Shown piece by piece: positions 11,001 to 23,000 of a stretch of 64,000 bases of DNA. The DNA comes from Penelope pileata (lineage: Eukaryota > Chordata > Aves > Galliformes > Cracidae), in assembly GCA_013396635.1 (NCBI GenBank), contig WBMW01003187.1, forward strand, positions 227,191 through 291,190, written 5' to 3'. A program made the translations under genes and the position numbers. How positions within the stretch are numbered: the first letter of the stretch is position 1; each line of letters starts with the position of its first letter. A model generated the notes under the pieces. That model ran no database searches, was not told the origin of the DNA, and saw only the letters and a list, made by a program, of their open reading frames with translations.

Positions 11001-14000
11001 GAGGAACTAGCTAAAATAAGAAAAGAAAAAACATTTTACAGTCTTGAAAGTGTACAACTTTTGCACCTTTTTGCATTAGTTGACTTTTGTGCTGAGACAA
11101 AAAAAATGAAAAAAACCCCACACTTGCTGGTTTAATCCTTCATCTATATGCCTGAGATGAGTAAATATTGAACACTACGATTTTCTTTGCATCTTTTAAT
11201 GAACCCGTGGGCATCTATTAATCACATTCCGCAATGTTCTTGCAAGTTTTGGGCTCCTAGTTAATGACAAGCAGCAGAGGGACGTTAAAACAAGATGTAC
11301 TTTCATCTTGTACAAGAGTCCAGCTGGGTATGTCCATGCAACAGAGTCAGGAACCACTTATCTCACTCTGCACAAATGATCTCCAGAAGAAAAGAGGCAC
11401 TGAAGGCCTCCTGTATGTAGTGGAGCTCTTTGTCTTGCCAGTGACCAACTCAGTTAATGTTGAAAACGTGGTGATGCTAGACTTTGGCACTGGTTGCACA
11501 AGCTGGCCAGTAATGTTGCTGTCTGCTGTTGTGATACTTACTATATTGAAGTATATATAGTGCCCAAGACTGCAAGAGAATTCAGCTAGCCTGGTATGCC
11601 CATTTGCATCCCAGTCACATTTCTGACTGCTGTGTTGATGCAGCCATCATCTGGACTGGGAGCTTCAGACTTCTAACTTACATTTAAAAAGCAGTTAAAA
11701 TGACAATCGTCTCACAATCCAGTCCTTTTCATCAAAGAGCATCCAACTCAAACACTTCTGCTGTAGTGAAAATGCATTAACCTCAAGAGCACAAATGAAA
11801 GCATTACAAAGCTACACAACATCCTTGCAGCTAGGCTTACAGAATAAAACAGAAAGCTGTAACAGAAATCTGCTGAAAGGCTTACTTTACTTATGAACAT
11901 TTAAATAAAAACAAAACCCCAGCAGATTAGGATAGAACCAAAATACAGATACTGGCCATAACAAGCTCATGGTACAAAAACAGCTTTCACGGTAAGGCTG
12001 CTCTCAGTCTCAAAGAAGGTGGAAAATAATTCAAAAGACACATTATATTGTTCTCTTCTGTAACAGAATGTTATGGTTTATAAACATTTAGAGAGCTATG
12101 CTGCTTTCCATACATCTGGAAAACTCTGCAGAAACTCACGGATTCAGGCAAATCAGTGTCCCTCCTTCTGCTGTGAGGTTACTGTACGGGGCACAGCGCA
12201 GGACCTATTGATACTGCTCTCATCAGCCACATCCACTACAAATCACTGACTTCACTTACCAGCAAATCAAAAGGAAACAAAGAAATGTTATAAGCAGCAC
12301 TTCATAATTACAGTGGAAATAAATGGTGGCTCCAATCCGCATATTATTGAGCAGGAACCTTAGTGAGTAAGTGGATGGTACTAAGAAAGGGCTCTGGTTC
12401 TGATCCAGCAAAGCACTTAAACACAGGCTCCAGTCAAAGAAACCAGTTATGTGCCTCAACTTAAGAACTCCAGCACAATACAACTATACGGCCACACTGT
12501 AATTATTACTGGGAAAATGTTAAAAAGATGTTTCCATTGAATGAAACCTTACATTGTTCTCAGAACCTTTCTGGACTTGCAATCAGATACAGAAACTTGA
12601 AAGAATTCTCCCAGAGAAATTCTCCCCGCACTTTCACTAAGGTCAGAAGTGCTATTGCTATTGTTGCGTTAAACTGGGCTGGCTAACAATTTCCTGTTGA
12701 GCTTCTTTTTCAGCAGAAAACCTGAATTTTGATTAAACATTTGATGAACATTATTCACCTTTGGGCAAATGTCCACGCTTATGTTCACGTCCCCCTTCTC
12801 CCAGCTCCACTATTTCAGTTTGGAAACCTGTTGAGTAACCTCACTTCCTCCTATTCCTGTTCTCTTTCATGGGAACTGCATCACTGCCTGCATCACGTAT
12901 TTACTTTCATGGGGATCTGATAAACCTCAAGAATTAAATACCGCTCCCAATCAGTTCTTTTTATTAAGTATAGCAAACGAAAACAATGTACCTGATGCTG
13001 AAAGAAATAACTGGTAGAACATTTGTTATTGCACAAGGGGTACATTGATATATTTAATACCCATATGGTCTCAAGTATTGCCTGAAAATTCAGCAAGGCT
13101 ACTAAAAGACAAACGTGGAATTTGAATGTATTTTAATTTATGAACTGAGATACCTGAGAGCTTGTTACCAGCCACAGGCCTAAAGATTTTTCTGTCTAAT
13201 GTGTTGCTCTGTTTCTGAAAGATCTGCTGTTAAAAGGTTCCTTCAACTTGAGAGGAACAGTCTTCCAGCTGAAAGTCAAACACAAGTGGCAAACTCTGGG
13301 TTTTCAAAATGTTTATTCTTGTGGCCTATTGATGTCGTAGGGACAGTTAATACCAAGTTAATAGGTATTTTATGGCAAAGTTATTATTGTAACTTTAGCA
13401 TCTTGCAGTGTTTTTAAACAGTCCTCTTCTGTGTACTTCAAATATAAAACTTGCCAAAATGTACAAGTTATGAAGAAGTATACTTGGAGAGAAAACTGGA
13501 GGGACTGAAGGGCTTTGAAAGACTGAAAGAGGATTGAGAACACAAGGTTTGTATAAGTTGGCCAATGCATATATACAGTCAATTCATCATAATATTGCTT
13601 GCACTTAAATTATATTTGGATGATTTCATTTTGGTCATTGTCTAAATTACAACCACTTGAACTCGAGATCAGTACCATAGAACAGTTACACATAATCCAG
13701 CAACACTGCAGAATTTTAGTTAAAAAGCATAGTGATAAACACATCTGCTGTGTGCCTGATGACTGGCATTTTCCACTTTCAGTGTATATTTAGAATCACA
13801 GGAAGTCATCAACAAGCTCAGGGATGCATGGCCATTTCTAAGGAGTTATATATTTTTTTTCCATCTAAAACAACCACTACTCAACAACCTTTAAGGATAT
13901 CTTCATGGTTTTATCCTTTACCTCTTTAAAAACTTGTAATCTTGTCACATTAAATGGAGTAGTAGACATTTCTAGCAGGTTACAGCAAAATCAAGATAGT

Positions 14001-17000
14001 TTTACTCCGGGCCAATATGGATGTATTTGCTTTCAAAAGTCAGCTTTTCCCCTGCCAATTCTTTGGCAGTTCTTTGGGACATCTTATTGCCAGCACTTAC
14101 ACGTCAACAGGGAATTCAGCATTGTCTCTGTTGTACTTGGTGTTGTCCATATATTTGTTAGACAGCAAAGTGATCTGTCCATTATCTGGGGTGTTTGCAG
14201 ACAGCAGAACCAGAGCTCAGCAAGAAGCTAGCTAAAAACATCGGTGGCATGCTCTTCAGTAGCACAGCTATTTACAAAAGCAGTTGTCTCCTAAGACCAA
14301 GCCCCCATGCACATGCACCCACCACAACTGGCACTGCCTGTGCAGTACTCACCAGCTTCTCGATTTGCACTGTGGCTTGTTGGCTTGGGAGGTGGGAGAG
14401 GAGGCTGCTTAGCAGGAGCCTTTCCCTTTTTTTTAGGATGAGGTGCTTCATTACCCTTATGGCTGGTGGTGGTGGAAGCAGCAAGAGCATTTTTTGGTGG
14501 TTGCGGAGTTTTTTTGGGTTTAGGCTTAGACTTGGGTAGTGGTGGAGCATGGGATGCCGCTATTTCTGGGCAGTGATCAGTAGTGCTCTCTATGGACAAG
14601 AAAGTGAACAGAAGCCAACTGACACAGACATACACCACAAACATTCAACAGCAAGCTTGACAATGACTACTTCTTGCTGCTTGAGCTCTTGGGAATCAGG
14701 AGAGACTCCTTCACCTTATATCTCTTATTGAAGTATTACTTCAGAAAAAAGAAGACCATCTGTCTCAACTCCAGTCCTTCTCATTGAAGACTTTTGCCTG
14801 GCATTTCTCTCAGTCTCACCTACTCCAGACCTCCAAGGATTCTCTTTAATTCACAATGTCCCCAGGTAGACTGCTGGCTGTGAACTAAGCAAGGGAAACG
14901 TCAGTTGCTCTGCTAACAAATTCCCTTAGATTCTTTCTAGTCCTCTGAGATCAACAGGCTATAAAACTCAGATTCATGTGAGCATGAACTTGAACAGCAC
15001 TACTCTCTCAGCCACAGGTTCAAACATGGCTATGCAGCTGAAATTTTCCCCTGAAGCAATCCATTCTCCTAAGTTGCAGCCTGCTTGTTCATAGAAACAG
15101 CAACTTTATTTTGGGTATCTTCCCCAGGGTATTTCTACTTTTCAGAAAGAGATAAAGCTAAATTAAATAGGATGCCATTTGGCAGGGGAATGCTCTTCTC
15201 TCCTGCATGTTCTTTAGGTGCTGTTACGAGGCTGTAGTTTCAAGAATTGGCAGTTACTTAGCGGAAATCTGGACTTTATCTACATTGTGTAGTCCCACAG
15301 GAATGGCTCTGTAGAGTGAAACAAGTAACACTGAGGACCCAGTGTCCCTATTCTGTACACTTCAGAAGATTTTACTTCAGACTAGCTCCATGGGGACTGC
15401 ATGCCCACATGTGGAGGGAGCACAACAAGTTCCTGAATGCAACTTTGTGTTTAGTTTAATCCAAAGGGAACCTGGATTGTGTGCTCTGCAAATCAAAGAA
15501 GGGTAAGTGGGGATGATCCGGAAATTCACTTTAAAAGTGCACTCCTTATGCCAACTGTAATGCCAATGTAGATGAGCCATTTATATTCAACATAATATAA
15601 CATAAAATTCTGCAACACAATATCTGTGGCCGTTAGACTGTAGCTGGTAGCCAGATGGGAATCTTTATTTATTCTGTCACACCAGCTCGGTGCCCATTTT
15701 GTCTGAAGACAGCCTTTCCTCACCTTGTAGAAAAAGGATTTTATAAAAGTAACAGCATACCATCAAAATCATATGGGCTAAACTTGCACGTTAGTGTAAA
15801 CTACAATGGCCAGGGAATGAAGGAGCCAAGCGCATATCGAAAGTACTTCTAACAGCCTCTTTTTTATCACTTGAAAGGAAACCAATTCACTTCTTGCAGT
15901 ATGTTCCCACAAGAGCCTCACTCTAACACATGTTAAATGGCTGTTCCTGGATCTCCTGGCCATTCCCTGCCCTCTTCCTTCCTATGTAAAAGATTCCCAA
16001 GAGATAAGCAGTATCTTTTTACCGTAAGATTAGTAGATGGAAACAAAAGCAAGTGTTGGACAACAATGACATTCTTTATCTAAGAAACAAAGCCTTTTCA
16101 AACCTCTGGTTTAAGGCTTGTTAACATGAACCAAATGCATCACCTGCAATTATTGAAAGCAACATGCTCATGTCTCTTCATCAACCAAGAGAATTAACAG
16201 TAGCTTGTGTTTTCCTTCTTTATTTCCAGCCCATATAACTAATCCCATGACACACTAATATGTTTTTGCTAATGGTACACAAGAACCATTGTTTTACAGC
16301 TAATAAGCAGATTCTTTCGAGCACAGATCGTTGTACAGCCTCCTTGTTTTCCTACCTCTTTCTTCTGGACCAGAGAAAGACTTTGGAAGAAGAAAAAAAG
16401 ACGTTTGTTACATTTTGCTTTCCTCTTTTACAGCAAATAGCATCTCTGTGTTAATCTTTACCTACCTTCATTCAAAGCTGAAAAACTGATTTAGTTCTAA
16501 GAAAGCAGGACATTTTAAAATTGTAATTCTGTTACGACAAACATGGCAAGAGAAGAAAAAATTCTGTGTTTTGAAGATCTTGAAGGATATAATAATCAGA
16601 AAGAATTCTAAGGGTAAATCATTCTTCTTCCTTATGGATCCAGCATGCTAAAACTTTATTTACTAATATGAAGCAATTGAAAACTTGTATATTTATACAC
16701 TGTCACTGTGTTCCGCCTCCAGTCATACTAATACAGAAAATGTTAAGAAGAGAATGATAACCTAGTAAAAAGAAATACTCCATTCACCATATTCTAAAGA
16801 AACGCAGTGGAATTATTTAGAATCTCAGTCAATTTACATTCAACTATATAACTGATTAAATAATGCATCACAGAATATATCTTATGTATTTGCAAAAAAG
16901 TCCAAAATACAAGGCTAAATCTTGTTGCAAATAAGCATATCTTAATTACACCTAATACTTTTCAATTCTTCTACAGAAAAATAAGTAAAAACTATAAATG

Positions 17001-20000
17001 AAAAAGAAAATTAGAACCGTTCATTCAAATCAAAGTTGCTGCTTGCAGATTTCAGTTGTGATTAAAACTGGCAGTTTCTATAATATCAATTTTAACTGAA
17101 ATACCACATCATCATTGGGGTATCATCTTTATCAAGGGCATTTCTTTCCATATTGTTATGCACATTATACCAAGGTCTGGCAGGCTCTTTTTGCACAGCA
17201 GAACCCTATCATCTGCTTGGAGAGTTATGGCTCTGTTTGGGCCTTGACTACACCTTGTCTACATGCATGCCCTTTTCTTCACCTTGATCACCTTCCTCTT
17301 GTTCATATCTGTGAGGAAATCTGTGATGAAGATGGGTGCTGCTGCCCATTGCTTTGACCATGCTGTCCCTCTTGGCATCACCTTTGTGTTTTCTTACTTT
17401 GTTAGCTTCACTTTTTTATCTCACCAAACAAATCTGATGGCCTTCAATGTCAGTTTGATCCTTCCCAAACTGCTGTTTCTCATTGACTCTTGAGATATCA
17501 ATTCCCACTTCCCATCTGACCAGCCCATTGTAGCAGCCTTTGTCACCAACAAGCTGAGTTTTGAAGCAGCCACATTTCACTGCTTTTCCCTTGCTGCTCT
17601 CAGGCTTGGAAGACTCTCCACGTAAACATTCACAAAGACACCTGTTTTCCTTCACATTACACTCTGTTATGACACTAGAACTGACAATTTTTAGGCTGCT
17701 GTTATTGTGCTTGCTATCCCAATCTAGTCTCCTCTTGTTTTTCAGCTTCTAACCATGGTGTCCTCTCTTTTACTGCAAGTCCATTGGGACATTTTTGTGT
17801 TTTTCTGTATAAGACACTGTCCAATGAATTCCTTGTCTATGCCTGAGTACTGTAGTAAAACAAATAGCTAATAATGGCAACAACGGCATGTTCTTGCACA
17901 GTGACAGAGATGGTCTGATGTCTGTAAATGTTTTTGAGATAAAATTATGTAACAGTTGTACCTCTCTAGCATGACTCTGCTTGAATACGGCCCTTGTTCT
18001 CCACGCTTTTTCTTTTTCCTCTCAGCTGTGACTGCCAAATCAAGGAGCCACCTGAATCAGCTCAGTCCATCTATTTGTTCAAGCCCATCTCCAAAGTAAC
18101 TCAGTACCAGCAGTAAAGTACTTTTATTGCTGTTGCTCTTTGTAATCTAGAAATCTATTCATTGTGAACTGAACTTTTAACAAAAGGTCTCCAAATGACC
18201 ATCAGATAGAAATATCTTTTATACACTTCATCAATACATCTGCTGTAAAAGCAGTCTGCCCATAAATTATTTTTAATAGGAAAGCAAGGCGATGTTAACG
18301 TCTCATTAAGCATTTAGATCAATAATATGTTTACGCTTGGAACAAATTTTCCAAAGGCCAGATTTTCAAGAAAGCTCACTTTGAGATCAGATTTTCTTGT
18401 TCCCACAAACTATGACTGAGGCCAGACTTTTAAGAAAGCTGTCTTCCTGTATGAACACCTAAACGATGGCCAGGATTACAAGATACTCAGTGTGCAGCAG
18501 CTCTTGTGGAAACTCTTCAAGTCTCAAAGATTTTCAGGGAGATCCCAGCAAGCCAGATTCACTGGAAAATCAAATGACTTATTTTGGAAGCTAAATGTGG
18601 CACAGTTTGTAAACTGTGGACTAAACAATGGTTCCAAAGAACTGTGAAAATCCCTGACATAGTCTCAGAAAGCATGCACAACTGGCTTGTAGAATACATT
18701 TTTTCTTTACTTTTCTGAATTTCTAAGGAATCAAAGGTCCAAGATTTTCCACTCCAGGATTTTGTCATACAGTACAGATGCTTTTTTGTTTCTACAGTGG
18801 TATGAAGCTAGCTCATGGAGAACCAAAAGTCTCGCAATACAAGTATGTAATCTATATCAACTGCCAAGCACCCTTCCCCTGGAAGATGAGCACATCTCAG
18901 TGGAGTAACACCATGTAAAATGAATGTTGAAAATAATGTATGATTTGTTGTCTTCTGCAGGACAAATCCCTGCAAAATGAAACTCAGTAAGAGTTTTGAG
19001 AATCAAGTGTTTCCTTTCCAGCCTGTGCAGAGAGCTGTGTTGTGATTAATCAAAACCCAGGAAGCTGTCATTCAGAAACACGGGACACCAGACAACACAA
19101 GGTGTCTTTTGTCTAATTTTTGGACTCACCAACTGTGCTAGTGCAGGTGGTCAACTCATACAAATCCTTTCATAAATTTCAGATTCAAACAGCTCTATTT
19201 TTTGTTCATGCTATTGCTACTAAAATTCTGTTCAAGAAAACATCCATTTTAATTGTTAGAAAGCTTCCTTTAATTTCCAGTCTAAATGTATTTCAAACCA
19301 CTGTTTATTCCTTTCTACTTGTGCCAGCATTGTCTTTCAGCCATGGTCTCTCCTGGCTGTACACCAATTTGTTACATTCATTGAATGCACTCAGGCTCTG
19401 TTTTGCTAGGCTGAACAAGAACAGCTGTCTCATGGTGCTCATGGCAGCCCTTTCTGCATTAACTCCAGTTTTGAATTCACCCTTCCTGAAGACAGATGAG
19501 CAGATCTGTCTATCTGCAGACTTCCAGATCTTGCTTACCACATAGTGTCGACAGTACCATGTGCAAGAGGCCTTGTAACAGAGACAGAGTAGAAATCAGG
19601 AGGAGAGAGGAGAAAGGGACAGGTGTTAACACCTGACCTAAAGTAACCATGGTCAAAAAAAAAAAGGGAAAAAAACAGAAAAACACAGGTTGCTGTTTTA
19701 CACTGCTGATTGCCCAATGGTTGCATAAAATGTAAGCTATTAAATCAAGACAGAATACCTAAAACATCTTCACTGTTAGCTGCATATTTTTACCTTTTCT
19801 TAGTCTATAAGATACTTGGAAAGTGAACAGGCATGTAGGTTTCTATGTTCCCTTATACTTTCTGTATAGATATTTTCAAACAATTCAATGGTTAGTCTGC
19901 TGAAATCATATCTACAATCTCATTCTTGGAGCTACATCAGGATATTTTTTTCATAATAGAAAAGAAAAAAAAATACCCAAACCAGCAGCTTTATGAACTA

Positions 20001-23000
20001 GGAGCTTTCCTCTGCTGCTCAACTTACGTGGGTGAAAGCCCGCACCTCTCACGTCAGCGTACTGGCATGAGCCTGTCTGCTTTAGTGGATGGTTTCTGCC
20101 CAAACAGAGCTTTATCTAGAGTACCTCTCCTTTTAAGAAGACTTGGATTCAGCCTCATTTACATACTTCAGGTGATGAATAGAAGATATACTATTCTTAG
20201 AAGAACTTGTTTTAGCCAGCAAATAACTCAGCCAGACCTACAAGTAGATTCTTTGGGAGTCAGGCAAAAAAAAAAAAACACGCCACACTTTTAAGTATAG
20301 TGCACATATCAATGATCTGCAGAGCTCTGGGGAGTAGGAAGCCAGCTTTTAACACAAGAGGAAGGAAATTCTGCCTCGTTTCTCATAGTGTGCTGGTTGC
20401 AGAATTGGTCTGCTGAGAGGCTCCTGTATAATGGGGCATCCTGGAAGATGAGGATTACTACCTTAACAATTGATGTTGCTTTGTCTTGGTGTGTGTGTGT
20501 GTGTTTTCACTTAGGGGAAATAAAGCGAAGACCTCTGAGAAAAGAAATTTAGAAAATTTGAAGAATATTCCTTTGTACACAAATTAGAGTGTTGGTCAGC
20601 AGCTGTGCATACTCGTAACACCAGAGCTTGTGACTCCAGCTTCCTTCTTGTTTATCTATGAGAAAAACAAAAGATTGAATTTAAAGGTACATCGGTTGCT
20701 CCAAAATTAATGCTTCCTATTTATTTCCACGGAAACTACAACAGCTACAAAGAGCACAATAACACTGTTTGATAGAGCAAATTCTCAGCTACAAAACACT
20801 ATTTCTCAACAAAGTCACCACCATTAGCTGTGCATTCAGAGACATGGACCTGTTGGAGCACATCCAGAGGAAGGCCACAAAATGATCTGAGGGATGTTCC
20901 TATGAGGACAGGCTGAGAGAGCTGGGGCCAATTCAGCCCAGAGAAGAGAAGGCTCCGAGGTGACCTGATAGCAGCCTTTCAGTGTCTAAAGGGGGGCTAT
21001 GAGAAGGAACAGGACAGACTCTTTAGGAGGGTCTGTGATGACTGGACAAGGGGAAATGGTTTCAAACTAAAAGAGGGGAGATTTAGACTGGATATAAGGA
21101 AAAAGGTTTTTTTATGATAAGGGTGGTGAAGCACTGGAACAGGATGTACAAAGGTGGTGGATGCCCCATCCCTGGAGACATTCAAGGTCAGGCTGGATGG
21201 GGCTCTGAGCAACCTGATCTAGCTGTAGGTGTCCCCGTTCATTGCAAGGGAGTTGGACTAGATGACCTTTAAAGGTCCCTTCCAACTCAGGTACTTCTAT
21301 GATTCATTCTATTTTCACCAGTGACGAACAAGAGCCTGCATGCCATGCTCATACAAATCTGCACCTGTGGAGGTGCCCCACTGTTGCTGTCACCACTGCT
21401 GAAATGCACCATCACCACCTCACTGTGCTCACATTCACTGCTTGGTCTGCATCAACATTCAGCAAGTGTTGATTAAAGTCAATGGGTGCCATTTTTTCCT
21501 CATGGAGGAATTCAACTCCACGTCTTTGCTCCATTCGCACTCCCATGTCAGACACCATTGTGTCAGAGTGCCCCTCTGCTGCCATCTGTGACACGGCAGC
21601 AACATGGAACGGAATATTGGTGGGGAGGTTCAACCTCTACTGCCACACCACCAACACCCGCCTCTGACATTGTTGGCCAACATAAGAAAAGATGCATTAC
21701 TTTTGGAGCAGCCCTCATAGATTATTTAAGGAACAGTGACAAAGTGTAGGAGAAGGAACCTCTGAACTCAACATACTAAGACCTGAACCTTTGCTGGCTC
21801 TCAGATCAGTTGTCCAGCTGGGGGAAAAGCACTATACACATGGATCCTACAAATTCATTTAGAAACAGGACTACACATTGTTACCTTAACTGAAATATAT
21901 GAGAAAACCTAAGAGGATCTCAGGTCTGCTATAAATGGTACTGGAACATTTCAGAAGCTTGTGCTCCACGTCACCCAAAACACCCACAGCACCCACAAGA
22001 GAGCTCTGGCTTCCTGCAGTGCAGTTACATATCAGAGCTCTATCACATATAGCTGTGCACAGACTGATAGTATGCAAAATGAAACTTCTTATTACTTTTT
22101 TCCAGGTGGTATCTTACTAGTGGTTACTGAGCCTTTCACTTCTTCATCCTTAAGCTAACCATGAAATGTGAAATTATCTACCAGGATCACAAAAAGACTT
22201 AGCTTACCACAATAAAAATGAGTAAGACCAAAGTTTACAAACAACTCAGACACACAAATCCAGGGTTCTCTGTTATCTGTGAATGCCACAGACATCCTGG
22301 GAAGGTGATAAGGAAGGGAAGGTGAGAAGGAGAACTGGAGCGCCAGGGTCTGCAGGGGCTACTGCAGACGAGTGCCATGGGTCAAGAGCCCTGGCACGCC
22401 AGCACGGCCCAGCCTGCTGGCCAGACAGCCAGCATGTGCTCTGGCACGCTGCCTGCCCACTCACTGCTCTGTGTCCCTTCCAGGGCGCTCACAGAGAACG
22501 CCTACAGTTCAGCTCTGTGTTTTCAACAAAAGATGCTAGTGACTTGTAGTCAAAACAAAACTAAACAAAGGAAAAAGAACGTTCAGAACTCAACCCACTA
22601 TGCAAATAATGTGAACAAATGATCTAAGAAAAAGATTCAGGGCTCTGGTTTCTCATCTGCAAAGCTTTATCACTCAATTACCCATTTTCATAAAACCATC
22701 ACCAGCTCCTTATTATGCTGCCATAAAGGAGAAATTTCCTTTCAAACATCCTGCTTGGATGACTGACATCTCATCATTACAACAAAGAGTAACAGTCACA
22801 CTATGAAATTTCCAAAGGGATTTTTTCCCCCAAATACAACAGGCACCTGCAAGCAGAGGGTGCAAAGTTTGTAGAGACGCTTGGCAGCACAGGGAGCAGC
22901 TTTCATGCTGCTTCTTCACTCACTTCTTAACTCATTTCTACACTGTGTGGCTGAGCCTATTGTTTGCCCTGTCGATACTGCATTTCTGTGGCTCATGCCA

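Noticed and set aside
19120..19545. 141-codon plus-strand open frame with hydrophobic stretches
   Set aside because: Antisense to intron 4, no Kozak, promoter or family match; hydrophobicity follows from T-rich sequence.
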